A stretch of 64,000 nucleotides of DNA from Saprospiraceae bacterium (GCA_020630775.1 JAHDIN010000001.1:62001-126000), one strand, 5' to 3'. Positions 1 to 9,981 are shown, numbered from the stretch's first letter. Program-made: numbers and translations. Notes: generated by a model from the sequence alone, not told the origin.

Positions 1-1
1 A

Positions 2-3000
2 CCTGTAGCATTTAGTCAAGTTATTAAAGCTCAGGACAATACTCCTCCAAGTATTCACGTAGAAGGATTTACGACTTCTGTAGACCCTTGGGGATGTTCG
101 ACTAAAGTTGTATTCCCAGAGCCTATTCATTTGACTGATAATTGTACTGACAATATTTCATACGTTGTAACGGGTTCAGGATCAACAGATGTCTACGATA
201 TTCATTATGATCCTACTGTTGGATATTATATCGATGAATTACCAGTGGGGCAGCATACATTCTTTTACAATGCTTATGATTGTTGTGATAACGTAGCATC
301 TGAAGGTGTTGTCGTTACAGTAAAGGATGCCACCCCTCCTGTTGCTATAACAAAGCAAGATATTGTTGTTTCATTGATTCCTAATCCAGGTAATACAATC
401 GAACCAGGCCTTACAAAGATATTCGCTGAGAATGTGGATAATGGTTCATTTGATGGTTGTGGTCCTGTGAAATTAGAAATTAGGAGAGAAGAAGAATACT
501 GTGGATTCTTAAATAACCTAACTTTTAATGATGACATGCATCCAAATGATGACACATTAGACTTAGATGAAGGTAAGTATGTTACATTCTGTTGTAATGA
601 CTTAGCGGAATTAGGTCAAGATAGTGATGGCGATGGTATCAATGACTTTGCTCAAATAAAAGTATGGTTAAGAGTTTGGGATGATGGTGATAGAGATGGC
701 ACTTTTGGTTCTGCAGGTGATAACTATAGTGAAGTTTGGTCTTATGTTAGATTAGAAGATAAGTCAAGACCTACTATTGTTTGTCCTGGAGATGTCACTA
801 TTGATTGCGATAGCGATTCTGGCGATCTTACTTTAACTGGTGAAGCTTATGCAGTAAGCTCATGTGGTTCCGCTGGAGTTTATTACGAAGACATAGACAG
901 AGACTTAACTAATTGCAATGAAGGCGTAATTACGAGAAGGTGGTATGTAGATGGAAATCCAGCTATTTTCTGTGATCAAAAAATAACTTTAAGCGGAACG
1001 CTTTATACTGGTCCGATTGAAGTATTCTTCCCTGCAGATACATTGATAGACTGTACTGAGGATCTTGAAAATATTAGACCATACTGGTCTTCTGGAAGAT
1101 GTGATCTTTTAGCTTACAGTGTTGATAGAGATACATTCTTTTTCGCAGATGGTGCATGTTTCAAAATATTGAATTACTGGACTGTAATTGACTGGTGTGT
1201 TTATAACCCAGATGTGGCTAATAGCCCAGGTATTTGGTCTGATGTACAAGTTGTGAAAGTTATTGATAACGATGCACCGATTTTAACTTCGTGTAATGAT
1301 GCTTCATTCCCAGTTGAGGCAGATTGTAAGAATGGAGCTGTAATGCTCACTAACTCTGCGGAAGACTTAGGCGTTTGTAATAGTCAAAAATTACTTTGGA
1401 CAGTTCAAGTCGATATTAATTCGGATTGGATAATTGATTATACATTTTCTAGTACGGCACCTTCTTCAAGCCCGTTCTATGTTCCTCCATCAGATTCTGG
1501 AGAGGAAGTAAAAGTAACATTGCCTGAAGAAGTACATGGAAGTATGGTGAACCACAGAGTTGTGTGGAAAGTAACTGATGGTTGTGGAAACAACACATCA
1601 TGTACATCTTACTTCATGGTTGTAGACCAAATTCCCCCTACACCTTACTGCGTAAACTTGAGTACTGCATTAATGCAAAACGGACAAGTAGAACTTTGGG
1701 CATGTGATTTTGATTTAGGAGCTTTTGATAATTGTACAGCACAAGAAGATTTAAGATTTACATTCTCTGATGTTAATCCAGCAGATGATCCATCTTATCT
1801 TCCAGATACAAAGTGTTCTTCAATGATTTTCACTTGTGAAGATCTTTCTAATCCTGCAGGTACTGTTGTTGAGTTGAAGGTGTATGTATGGGATGAAAAA
1901 GACAATTTTGATTATTGTACAGTATTCTTAACTCTAGTAGATAATCAAGATAGTTGTGATGATGTTGGAGCATTCCCGAGAGCAGATATTGGTGGTTATG
2001 TTGAAAATGAGATGGGAGAGATTGTTGAAGATGTAATGATGGAAATTATTTCTCCACAACCAAATTATCCTGAGTCTCAGATGACAGATAATTCTGGTCA
2101 TTACATGTTTGACAATAACAAATTTGATTTTAACTATCAAGTATCTGGTCACAGAGATAATGACTACTTGAATGGTGTTTCTACATTAGATATTATCGTT
2201 ATTCAAAGACATATATTAGGTCTTCAAACTTTAGATAGTCCATTTAAAATGGTGGCTGCAGATGTGAATAACGATGAATCAATTAGTGCAATTGACCTAA
2301 TCGAATTAAGAAAATTGATTTTAGGTATTTATGATGATCTTCCAAATAATACGAGTTGGAAAATGGTAGATGCTTCTACGATTGTTGATCCTCTAAATCC
2401 TTGGCCTGTAAGCGAGGTTAGAATAATCAATAGCTTAAGCCAAAATATGATGCAGGAGAATTTTGTAGGTGTGAAAGTAGGGGATGTAAATAATACAGCA
2501 ACTGCTAATGCACAACAAACTACAATAGATCGAAGGTCTGCGGATGTATTAGAATTACAATTTACAAATGCTACTTATGCTGAAGGTGACTTAGTTACAA
2601 TGACACTTTCAAACGCTTCTGTATCTAATTTGACAGGATTACAATTCACTTTAAATGCATTTGGATTAGAATTAGTGGAAGTAAAAGGTGAAAACATCTT
2701 TGTAGATGAATCAAATTTTGCTAAGCTTTCTAATACAACAACAACATTCTCTTTGAATTCAGATAGAATTCTAGAAAATGAATTGATATCATTAACTTTT
2801 AAAGCTACATCATCCGGTAAGTTGAGTGATAATGTAGCAATTTCATCTGAAATTACTAAAGCTGAAGCTTACAGCTTAAATTCGAATGAAATAATCCCCG
2901 TTAAACTTGCCGGCCGTAATAATCCTGAACAAGATTATGCATTGTTCCAGAACAACCCGAATCCATTTAGTGGTCAAACTAATATTGACTTCACTCTACC

Positions 3001-3193
3001 ACAACAAGATCAAGCAACGATCTCAGTTATGGATGTAAATGGAAAGGTTCTTTGGTCTATGCAAAATGTATTTGACAAAGGATTAAATACGATTACTATA
3101 GATGAAGAATTGCTTCCAGTTTCTGGAATCCTTTACTATAGATTAGATTCTGGTGACTTCACTGCGACTAAGAAGATGATCAAGATCGATTAA
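2..3193 (+). CDS. Giant surface protein: HYR/Ig-like repeats, dockerin-like, cohesin-like and T9SS sorting domain (5' partial)
   Basis: The frame is open from base 2, so the ORF-track TTG at 131 is not the start and the N-terminus lies outside the window. Numbering from that TTG, about 610 residues are Cys- and Asp-rich HYR/Ig-like repeats with motifs such as FPADTLIDC and NYWTVIDWC. A carboxypeptidase-regulatory-like domain follows (about 617-675), then a dockerin-type-I-like pair (about 678-735; VSTLDIIVIQRHILG and AADVNNDESISAIDLIELR), a cohesin-like beta domain (about 800-925) and a T9SS type A sorting domain (about 936-1020, beginning FQNNPNPFSG). I infer export by T9SS and display on the cell surface, probably in adhesion. 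It is a clear paralogue of the 48933-53999 gene. Domain names come from pattern recognition; the surface role is inference. Confidence 0.88.
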   Translation, partial: PVAFSQVIKAQDNTPPSIHVEGFTTSVDPWGCSTKVVFPEPIHLTDNCTDNISYVVTGSGSTDVYDIHYDPTVGYYIDELPVGQHTFFYNAYDCCDNVASEGVVVTVKDATPPVAITKQDIVVSLIPNPGNTIEPGLTKIFAENVDNGSFDGCGPVKLEIRREEEYCGFLNNLTFNDDMHPNDDTLDLDEGKYVTFCCNDLAELGQDSDGDGINDFAQIKVWLRVWDDGDRDGTFGSAGDNYSEVWSYVRLEDKSRPTIVCPGDVTIDCDSDSGDLTLTGEAYAVSSCGSAGVYYEDIDRDLTNCNEGVITRRWYVDGNPAIFCDQKITLSGTLYTGPIEVFFPADTLIDCTEDLENIRPYWSSGRCDLLAYSVDRDTFFFADGACFKILNYWTVIDWCVYNPDVANSPGIWSDVQVVKVIDNDAPILTSCNDASFPVEADCKNGAVMLTNSAEDLGVCNSQKLLWTVQVDINSDWIIDYTFSSTAPSSSPFYVPPSDSGEEVKVTLPEEVHGSMVNHRVVWKVTDGCGNNTSCTSYFMVVDQIPPTPYCVNLSTALMQNGQVELWACDFDLGAFDNCTAQEDLRFTFSDVNPADDPSYLPDTKCSSMIFTCEDLSNPAGTVVELKVYVWDEKDNFDYCTVFLTLVDNQDSCDDVGAFPRADIGGYVENEMGEIVEDVMMEIISPQPNYPESQMTDNSGHYMFDNNKFDFNYQVSGHRDNDYLNGVSTLDIIVIQRHILGLQTLDSPFKMVAADVNNDESISAIDLIELRKLILGIYDDLPNNTSWKMVDASTIVDPLNPWPVSEVRIINSLSQNMMQENFVGVKVGDVNNTATANAQQTTIDRRSADVLELQFTNATYAEGDLVTMTLSNASVSNLTGLQFTLNAFGLELVEVKGENIFVDESNFAKLSNTTTTFSLNSDRILENELISLTFKATSSGKLSDNVAISSEITKAEAYSLNSNEIIPVKLAGRNNPEQDYALFQNNPNPFSGQTNIDFTLPQQDQATISVMDVNGKVLWSMQNVFDKGLNTITIDEELLPVSGILYYRLDSGDFTATKKMIKID

Positions 3194-3194
3194 G

Positions 3195-3248
3195 ATCGAT
3201 TTCAAAAATCGATTTTAGAGCCAGGCCTTTTGGTCTGGCTCTTTTTTT
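3195..3248 (+). terminator. Double-hairpin intrinsic terminator of the HYR gene
   Basis: A first hairpin, ATCGATTT/AAATCGAT with a 3-base loop, lies at 3195-3213. A second, stronger one, GAGCCAGGCC-TTTT-GGTCTGGCTC, lies at 3218-3241 and is followed directly by seven T residues. It starts two bases after the stop codon, as expected for a Rho-independent terminator. Confidence 0.9.
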
Positions 3249-3316
3249 ATTTGAGACTTTCTATAGAACTTAAGTTAATTTTAAATTGATCTTTTAAATC
3301 ATTCTATATTTCTATC

Positions 3317-3991
3317 ATGTCTTTTTCTAAGCACATCATTCAATTTTACGAATCTATGTCTTCAGATTGGAAATTACCTTCTGGCGTAGATTTAATTTAT
3401 CCTTTTGCAGATGATAATGTATGGCATGTTTTCCGAAGCTTTTGTCATAAGTTTTATAACTCGAAAACCGAACGAACTTTTTTATTTGGTATTAATCCCG
3501 GAAGGTTTGGTGCAGGCATGACTGGAGTACCATTTACTGATCCAGTTATTTTAGAAACGCATTGCAATATTCCTAACAACATTAATAAACGACATGAACT
3601 TTCTTGTCTCTTTGTTTATGAAATGATTGAATTATTAGGAGGTGTACAAAGCTTTTACAAGCATTTTTATATTAGCTCTTTATGTCCATTAGGATTTATA
3701 AAGGACAAGAAAAATTACAACTATTATGATGATTCGGAGCTGTTTCTAAAGGTGAGACCTTACATGATCAAAGCGATGGATTATCAAATATCAAAATATT
3801 GCAATCGTCAGGTTGCTTTCTCACTAGGACAAGGAAAGAATTTTAAAGTTTTTAATGAATTAAATGCTGAATTCGGTTGGTTCGATAAAGTTGTTCCATT
3901 ACCTCATCCTAGGTGGGTAATGCAGTATAAGCGAAAAACTAAAGAGATTTACTTGAATGAATATTTAGTTAAATTGAAAGAATGGTGTTAA
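3317..3991 (+). CDS. SMUG2-type uracil-DNA glycosylase family protein (DUF4918)
   Basis: A 224-residue cytosolic protein of the uracil-DNA glycosylase superfamily, closest to the SMUG2/DUF4918 group. Motif 1 is visible as GINPGRFGAGMTGVPF (about 58-73), which matches the GMNPGPFG...TGVPFG motif of SMUG enzymes. The C-terminal DNA-intercalation motif region is PHPRW (about 196-200). Such enzymes excise uracil or related deaminated bases to start base excision repair. The exact substrate range cannot be read from sequence. The gene has its own ATG and stands alone on this strand. Its TAA stop shares the TTAA tetranucleotide with the stop of the convergent TonB-dependent receptor gene. Confidence 0.8.
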   Translation: MSFSKHIIQFYESMSSDWKLPSGVDLIYPFADDNVWHVFRSFCHKFYNSKTERTFLFGINPGRFGAGMTGVPFTDPVILETHCNIPNNINKRHELSCLFVYEMIELLGGVQSFYKHFYISSLCPLGFIKDKKNYNYYDDSELFLKVRPYMIKAMDYQISKYCNRQVAFSLGQGKNFKVFNELNAEFGWFDKVVPLPHPRWVMQYKRKTKEIYLNEYLVKLKEWC

Positions 3992-6633
3992 AACTCTCCG
4001 TCACCACCATCTCCTCTTTGACTTCCATTACCTCGCTGTTTCTTTTGATTAATTCGATAGCTTAAAGTAGCTGTCGCGGTTCTAGCTCGCCATTGAAATT
4101 CACTTTTATCAGCAAACTCATCAATAAGACTAATACTTCTTCTCTTTCTAGAATTAAATAAGTCTCTGACGCTTAACGTTAAGGTCATTCTCTTATTTAA
4201 AAAGTCCTTACTCCATCCTAGATTGACCGAAGCAACGGCTTCTCTAGATCCTTGACCAGATAATCTTGGTGCTCTATAATTAGCTCTAATTTGCAAGTCA
4301 GAATCAAGTACAGTAATTCTTGCCGTTAATCTACCAGTCCAACTTATGTTGTCAGTTTCATTGAAGTTTACATTAAAATCTTCTTTGAATGATTCTACAG
4401 TGCCTTCATAATTTCTAATTACTCTTATCGTATTAAAAAGTGATTGGTTGACTTCTTCTTGATTAAGTGTTAGTTGGTTTCTAAATATATTAGCATTGGC
4501 ATCCAGCCTTAACCACTTAATACCACTATAAGTAACTGAAAGATCTAATCCAGAGTCATATACGGTTCCTAAATTGGCTGGTAAGGTTAATGTATTGGTA
4601 GTTCTATTATCTAATAGTAAAACTCTTTGAATAGAGGCGTCTGTTTTTCTTACAAACAAACTTGTATTCAAAGTAATAGCATCCCAATATTTAATTTGTC
4701 CCAACTCATATGAGTCTGTAAATTCTGGATCAAGGTTAGGATTTCCAGAAAAGAAATTTCTATTATCGGTGAAGGTGAAAAAAGGATTTAAATCCCAAAA
4801 TCTTGGTCTTCTGATTCTTCTGCTATAACTTAATTGAATAGCGTTTGTTTCTGAAAAATTATAGTTTATGTGACCAGAAGGAAAGAAGCTTATATAATCT
4901 CTTTCATTGACACCATTAAGCTCAGATGCCAAAAGAGCAGTTTTAATTAGTGAAAGTTCAGATCTTAAGCCCACTTGATAACTAAACTTATCAATGGAGT
5001 TACCATAGATTCCATATAGGGCAAATACATCTTCGTCATAATTAAAATCATTATTTAAAGACTCAATTGGTGAAAAATTACCATCTATTTCTTCTTCAAC
5101 AAGAAAGTCGTTGCTAATTCTTCTTAATGAAGTTTGTGCGCCTAATTCATATTTGTGATCTTTCGAAATTGGCCTGACAAAATCCAAACGCATGAGCCAA
5201 GTTTTCTCTGCTTCGTCATTATTAGACCTTTGAAAAAGATCTGATCCTATATTGTCAAGATTAAATTCAGTTACCTCTTCAAAAATTGATGATTCTACTT
5301 CACTCTTTTCTCTAAACTGGGCTGAAAGATTAAGCGTATGTTCTCTAGATGAAAACTCTTTTCTATAGTTCAAACTATATTCTAAGTTTTTCTCATTTTC
5401 AATCTCATCATCAGTTCTTCTATTAATATTGTATAAAGGTTCTTGTCCAAGGTTGCTTTTAAAATTATCGAATTTAATGTCCTGCAATTGGGTAAGTGTA
5501 GATTCCCATAAGGGAGTTAATTCAAATAACCCTAAATCTCCGGTGTAGTCAGTGTATGTAATGCTGGATAAATTATTTTCTTTGGATCTCCGATATAAAA
5601 AGGCTCCAGTCAATTGTTCTTTATCGGTAAAAAAGTAATCAGCACCAAATCTATAACTGTGTGATAAGCCACCTCTATCTTGTATTCTTTGCTGGTAAGA
5701 CAATTGTCTGTTTTCGTTTCCTAGAGCATCATCAAAAATCTGGTCCATAATTCTTTGTCCACCCCCATCATATGATCTATCATTGAGGCCAACGTTCAGA
5801 AACCAGTTTAATTTACCTTTTCGATAATTAACATTACTTGATGCGCCCAATGCATATGGCGTGCCTGCTGTTACGTCAAAGGCACCATTAAATCCTGCAT
5901 TTTGATCTTTCTTTAAAATGATGTTTATAATACCAGCCATTCCTTCCGCTTCATACCGTGCAGAAGGGTTTGTGATAACTTCAACGCTTTCTATCATATT
6001 AGAAGGGATGCTCCTCAAGCCGTTTGTATTACCTACGCCTACCAATCCTGATGGTCTTCCATCCACAAGTATTCTAACGCCTTGACTTCCTCTAAGACTG
6101 ACATTACCATCAATATCTACCGTAACCGAGGGCACGTTATCTAACACGTCTTCAGCACTCCCACCTCTGTTAGCTAAATCCTTGCCTACAGTAAAAACCT
6201 TTTTATCCAAGGCAAACACTGTTTCACTGCGTTCAGCAGTTATTTCAATATTGTCTAAAATCGCTGCAGAAGGGCTTAGGTTGATAATACCTAAATCAAT
6301 AGTTTTTTCAGTATCAGTTACTTCGACGGGATCTATAATCAAAGATTCATAAGAAATGAAATCAATTTTAGCTTTATAGATTCCTGGTTTCACTTCAAGT
6401 CTAAACTTGCCATTCAATTCACTTAAGCCACCAGTGATAATTTTATCTTCAGAGTCAATAATTGAAATGGTAGCAAATTCAAGTGGACTTGAGGTCTCAT
6501 TATCTAATATCTGACCCTTAATTGTGATCAGAGATGAGATTGCTAACTGAGAATTATTCGGACCCGCATTTTGGCCCCAACCAATTGAATAAAAAGAAAG
6601 CGATAGCAGTAGAAAAGTAATCCTTAGTCTCAT
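3988..6633 (-). CDS. TonB-dependent outer-membrane receptor, OMP_b-brl_3 type
   Basis: An 881-residue outer-membrane protein with a signal peptide (about 1-20). It then has a carboxypeptidase-regulatory-like N-domain (about 35-115; KGQILDNETSSPLEFATI), a TonB plug (about 140-245; the segment around LRGSQGVRILVDGRPSG is typical) and a long beta-barrel rich in alternating aromatic strands, ending in a Gly/Arg/Asp-rich tail. This matches the outer membrane beta-barrel family 3 common in Bacteroidota. There is no SusD partner or obvious substrate gene beside it, so the cargo is unknown; some relatives may act in export or adhesion rather than uptake. The gene stands alone and converges on the SMUG2-like gene with a 4-base overlap. 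Confidence 0.9.
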   Translation of the reverse strand: MRLRITFLLLSLSFYSIGWGQNAGPNNSQLAISSLITIKGQILDNETSSPLEFATISIIDSEDKIITGGLSELNGKFRLEVKPGIYKAKIDFISYESLIIDPVEVTDTEKTIDLGIINLSPSAAILDNIEITAERSETVFALDKKVFTVGKDLANRGGSAEDVLDNVPSVTVDIDGNVSLRGSQGVRILVDGRPSGLVGVGNTNGLRSIPSNMIESVEVITNPSARYEAEGMAGIINIILKKDQNAGFNGAFDVTAGTPYALGASSNVNYRKGKLNWFLNVGLNDRSYDGGGQRIMDQIFDDALGNENRQLSYQQRIQDRGGLSHSYRFGADYFFTDKEQLTGAFLYRRSKENNLSSITYTDYTGDLGLFELTPLWESTLTQLQDIKFDNFKSNLGQEPLYNINRRTDDEIENEKNLEYSLNYRKEFSSREHTLNLSAQFREKSEVESSIFEEVTEFNLDNIGSDLFQRSNNDEAEKTWLMRLDFVRPISKDHKYELGAQTSLRRISNDFLVEEEIDGNFSPIESLNNDFNYDEDVFALYGIYGNSIDKFSYQVGLRSELSLIKTALLASELNGVNERDYISFFPSGHINYNFSETNAIQLSYSRRIRRPRFWDLNPFFTFTDNRNFFSGNPNLDPEFTDSYELGQIKYWDAITLNTSLFVRKTDASIQRVLLLDNRTTNTLTLPANLGTVYDSGLDLSVTYSGIKWLRLDANANIFRNQLTLNQEEVNQSLFNTIRVIRNYEGTVESFKEDFNVNFNETDNISWTGRLTARITVLDSDLQIRANYRAPRLSGQGSREAVASVNLGWSKDFLNKRMTLTLSVRDLFNSRKRRSISLIDEFADKSEFQWRARTATATLSYRINQKKQRGNGSQRGDGGDGEF

Positions 6634-6800
6634 TGTATAAAATTGAGCAAATATGCTGAAATATGAACCTTTTTGGGGTTTGCCTGCTTAATTTAGCAGA
6701 GCATTAACACTGTATTCTCAAATAAATTCAACAAGCTTTTAGTTATTTAGTTAAGATTATTGAATTCTTGCGTAGAGAAAACATAACATAAAGTAAATAA

Positions 6801-7331
6801 ATGCATAAACCGCTTATAAGTTCAATAATGATTTTACTGATTTTATCAGTATTTCAATATGAAGCGCCAGCTCAGTCTAAATCTTATAAGCGATTTTCTA
6901 GGAAAGCTGTTTTGGAAAAAGTCAATAAATTAAGGGAAAATGGTTGTTATTGTGATGGAGAAAGAATGCCTCCTGTTCCAACTTTAGAATGGCATTCAAC
7001 CTTAGAAAAAAGTGCTTATATGCATGCAAAAGAAATGCAACGATATAATTATTTCGATCATATAAGCATAAATGGTAAGGACGTAGGACAAAGACTTGAT
7101 AAACTGGGATATAAATGGCATTACGTGGGCGAGAACTTAGCAGTCGGCCAAAAAGATTTCGATCATGCCATGAGGGACTGGATAAAAAGTCCTTCACATT
7201 GTAAAATGCTTATGAATCCTAATATGACCCAAATTGGTATTTCTAGATATGGTAAATATTGGGTTCAACATTTTGGCAAACCCATGCCTCCCAAAATGAA
7301 GAGAACAAAAGTTACCTACACCGAAGGTTAA
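6801..7331 (+). CDS. Secreted CAP (SCP/PR1-like) domain protein
   Basis: A 176-residue exported protein: a hydrophobic signal peptide (about 5-24, ending EAPAQ) followed by one CAP domain (about 38-165). The family signatures are visible: HAKEMQRYNYFDHIS supplies one cavity histidine, then GENLAVGQ, then IGISRYGKYWVQHFGKP near the C-terminus. Bacterial CAP proteins are extracellular or periplasmic with poorly defined roles, in some cases linked to cell-wall or lipid binding. There is no second domain or sorting signal. The OstA-like gene follows after 14 bases, so the two are probably co-transcribed. Confidence 0.85.
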   Translation: MHKPLISSIMILLILSVFQYEAPAQSKSYKRFSRKAVLEKVNKLRENGCYCDGERMPPVPTLEWHSTLEKSAYMHAKEMQRYNYFDHISINGKDVGQRLDKLGYKWHYVGENLAVGQKDFDHAMRDWIKSPSHCKMLMNPNMTQIGISRYGKYWVQHFGKPMPPKMKRTKVTYTEG

Positions 7332-7345
7332 TACTATATTTAAGT

Positions 7346-9238
7346 ATGCGCTTTAACATTGGCATATACATTCTAAGTTATTTCTCCTTGCTTTTGTGCT
7401 CATCACAGCTAAATGCTCAGCAAGAAAAAGTTAAGATTAAAAACGCAGATAGAGTTATTGCATCTGTTCAAGATCAAGAGCAAACGCTTTTAGGAAATGT
7501 AAAAATGGTCCATGACAGTATTTTCATGTTTTGTGATTCCGCTTGGGTACATGAAAACTATGTAATATCTGTAGGTGAGGTTATTATGGTTCAGGAAGAT
7601 ACAATTAATGTTTTTTCGGACTCACTATATTATAATAGTGAAAGCAAATTAGCTGAGCTTTATAAGAATGTTGTTTTGGAGAATGGCGAAAGAAATCTGT
7701 TTACAAATTTCCTCATTTATGACCTAGAATCTAAAATAGCCAACTTTAAGGATACGGCTATAATGCAAAATGGGTCTATGCAATTAAGCAGTATAAAGGG
7801 AGAATATTTTGTAGATAAAAAATTAGCATATTTCTATGAAGAGGTAACTATCATTGATGGGGAAATGCAGTTGAAAACGGATTCGCTTCGATATGATACA
7901 GATATTGATCGTGCATACTTTTTAGGACCCACATACATAACTGAAAATGATAGAAAGGTCTATTGTGAATCTGGTTACTATGACCAAAAAGAAGGAAGAG
8001 CATACTTTTCAGATAACGCAATTATAAACGAAAACGATAGGAAGGCTTCAGCACAATCAATTAGTTATAACAGCCAAGACAGCACAACCACTTTTAAGAA
8101 AGATGTAGTGATCATCGACTCAACAAGCACAACAAAGGGTAATGAAGTGATTTTAAACGAGTCAAATAATGAGGTAAGAATCATTGGAAATGGTAGCTAT
8201 GAAGATACGAATACGAAGATTTTAGGAGAGGATATTTTATATAATAAGGAAACAAAAGCGCTTCAAGTTTCTGGACCCAATACTGTATTTAAAGAGGACG
8301 GTACACTTTATTCTGAAGCATTAGATTATAATGATGAAAGTGATTTCGGTATAGCTACAGGCAATGTCATTTGGCGTGATACAGTTGAAAGTAGAATATT
8401 GGATACAGATATTTTGCATTACAGAGATAGTTCTAGTTATTTTAAGGCGATAGTAGGGGAGAGGAGACCATTATTAAAGCAATTAATTGAAGATGATACG
8501 CTTTACATTAGTGCAGATACGCTTATGTCTTTTTCAGTTGGAGATACCATGAGTTATTTGGAGGCGCTAGGTGATGTACGCATCTTTAAATCAGACTTAC
8601 AAGGTGTTTGTGATTCCTTATCTTTTTCTGATCAAGATTCCATATTGCAATTATTTAAGAACCCCATTACTTGGTCAGATTCAACGCAGTTTCTTGGAGA
8701 CACTATTAGAATTTATTTAGAAAATGAGGAAGTATCTGAAATTGTGGCTGAAGTAAATGGATTTCTGATTACAAAAGATCAAGGTAAATACTATAACCAA
8801 ATAAAAGCGAAATACCTTCATTCATATCTCGACAGTAACAAGTTAACTTCGCTTTTAAGTAAAGGAAATGCAGAGTCTTTATATTTGGTTAAAGATGAAG
8901 AAGAGGCTTATGTTGGTCCGAATAAAACACTTTGTAGTGAAATGACTTTCTATTTTAAAAACGACGAGATAGAAACAATACACTTTATCACAGAACCTTC
9001 AAATATACTGAAGCCTATTGAAAAAACTAGTGATTCAGATTTGTATTTAGATGGATTTATATGGCATGAAAAGAAAAGACCTTTAACGATTCAACAAGTG
9101 AGAAATCGCAAGGGACAAAATTCTTCAAATCAGAAATTTCAATCTGAGCCAGAGGATGAATTTGAGGCTAAGATTAATGAATTAACGACCAAAGAAAATA
9201 TGAGGCAAGATTCTATTAAATCAAAAGAAAAGAAGTAA
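7346..9238 (+). CDS. OstA/LptA-like LPS-transport family protein
   Basis: A 630-residue exported protein. I choose the ATG at 7346, not the TTG at 7259 in the track, because it puts a normal signal peptide (ILSYFSLLLCSSQLNAQ) at the N-terminus and avoids a 73-base overlap with the CAP gene. The mature part has an OstA/LptA N-domain (about 25-180) and continues as repetitive beta segments of the type 'DSLRYDTD..AYFLGPTYI', which suggests an extended beta-jellyroll. OstA/LptA-fold proteins move LPS or related lipids across the periplasm; the long length is typical of the Bacteroidota form. The C-terminus is charged and low in complexity. The stop overlaps the next ATG as TAATG, so translation is probably coupled. 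Confidence 0.78.
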   Translation: MRFNIGIYILSYFSLLLCSSQLNAQQEKVKIKNADRVIASVQDQEQTLLGNVKMVHDSIFMFCDSAWVHENYVISVGEVIMVQEDTINVFSDSLYYNSESKLAELYKNVVLENGERNLFTNFLIYDLESKIANFKDTAIMQNGSMQLSSIKGEYFVDKKLAYFYEEVTIIDGEMQLKTDSLRYDTDIDRAYFLGPTYITENDRKVYCESGYYDQKEGRAYFSDNAIINENDRKASAQSISYNSQDSTTTFKKDVVIIDSTSTTKGNEVILNESNNEVRIIGNGSYEDTNTKILGEDILYNKETKALQVSGPNTVFKEDGTLYSEALDYNDESDFGIATGNVIWRDTVESRILDTDILHYRDSSSYFKAIVGERRPLLKQLIEDDTLYISADTLMSFSVGDTMSYLEALGDVRIFKSDLQGVCDSLSFSDQDSILQLFKNPITWSDSTQFLGDTIRIYLENEEVSEIVAEVNGFLITKDQGKYYNQIKAKYLHSYLDSNKLTSLLSKGNAESLYLVKDEEEAYVGPNKTLCSEMTFYFKNDEIETIHFITEPSNILKPIEKTSDSDLYLDGFIWHEKKRPLTIQQVRNRKGQNSSNQKFQSEPEDEFEAKINELTTKENMRQDSIKSKEKK

Positions 9239-9981
9239 TGAAAATAGCAGTTGTCTTTTATTTAATGTTGACTTCATTTTTTTGTCTAAGTCAAACGCAA
9301 AGTGAACAATTTGAAAAAGGTGTAAAGCTTTTTAATGAAAAAGATTATGCAGGGGCAGTCGCTTCTTTTGAACAGATTACATCAACTAAGCAATCTCCTG
9401 AGCTGTATTATAATTTAGCAAATGCTTATATAAAAAATAAACAATTAGCCAAGGCTATATTGAATTATGAGCGGGCAATTAAGTTAGCTCCAAATAATAA
9501 AAAGATTAAGCAAAATTTATCTATTGCGAGGGAACAAGTGGATGATGATGTTATTGAGATACCTGATTTTTTGCCTGTAAGAGTATGGAATGGTTTTTCT
9601 CAATTACTTACTCCTAAGTATTGGATTGTCCTTCAAGCAATATTTGGCTTACTAAGTTTATTAATTGTTTTTCTTCTACTGTTTAAAAGCGTACAAAAAA
9701 GACGACAATACCTTTTATTGCTTTTATTAGCTATTGTTGGATTTAGTTTTGCTTTGGCTGCAAGTTATAGTGCACATCAAAATTTTCAATATAATGACAA
9801 GGCTATTTTAATGGAGTCTTCAAATTTAATGGCATCTCCTGATGAAAGATCCGAGTTAATAAAAACTATTAATGAGGGTGCAAAATTGAAAATTCTAGAT
9901 CGTATTGACCCTTGGGTAAAAGTAAGCCTTTTGAATAAAGAAATTGGCTGGATACTTGAAAGTGATCTGGAAAGGATATAA
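9238..9981 (+). CDS. BatE-like TPR / membrane / SH3 protein
   Basis: A 247-residue membrane protein with a signal peptide (about 1-18), tetratricopeptide repeats (about 22-90; LYYNLANAYIKNKQLAKAI is classic), two membrane segments (about 131-150 and 159-177) and a C-terminal bacterial SH3-like domain (about 185-247; MASPDERSELIKTI). This order matches BatE of the Bacteroides aerotolerance (Bat) cluster. The usual partners (MoxR ATPase, DUF58, BatA/B/D) are absent here, so it may be an orphan member. It is coupled to the OstA-like gene by TAATG overlap and followed by a strong hairpin, which makes it the last gene of a three-gene unit. Confidence 0.75.
   Translation: MKIAVVFYLMLTSFFCLSQTQSEQFEKGVKLFNEKDYAGAVASFEQITSTKQSPELYYNLANAYIKNKQLAKAILNYERAIKLAPNNKKIKQNLSIAREQVDDDVIEIPDFLPVRVWNGFSQLLTPKYWIVLQAIFGLLSLLIVFLLLFKSVQKRRQYLLLLLLAIVGFSFALAASYSAHQNFQYNDKAILMESSNLMASPDERSELIKTINEGAKLKILDRIDPWVKVSLLNKEIGWILESDLERI

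Noticed and set aside
3988-6633. SusC-type nutrient receptor with polysaccharide utilisation locus
   Set aside because: There is no SusD partner or glycoside hydrolase nearby and the barrel looks like OMP_b-brl_3 type, so a PUL is not supported.
7259-7345. TTG start of the OstA-like ORF at 7259
   Set aside because: It would overlap the CAP gene and place 29 hydrophilic residues ahead of the signal peptide; the ATG at 7346 is better.
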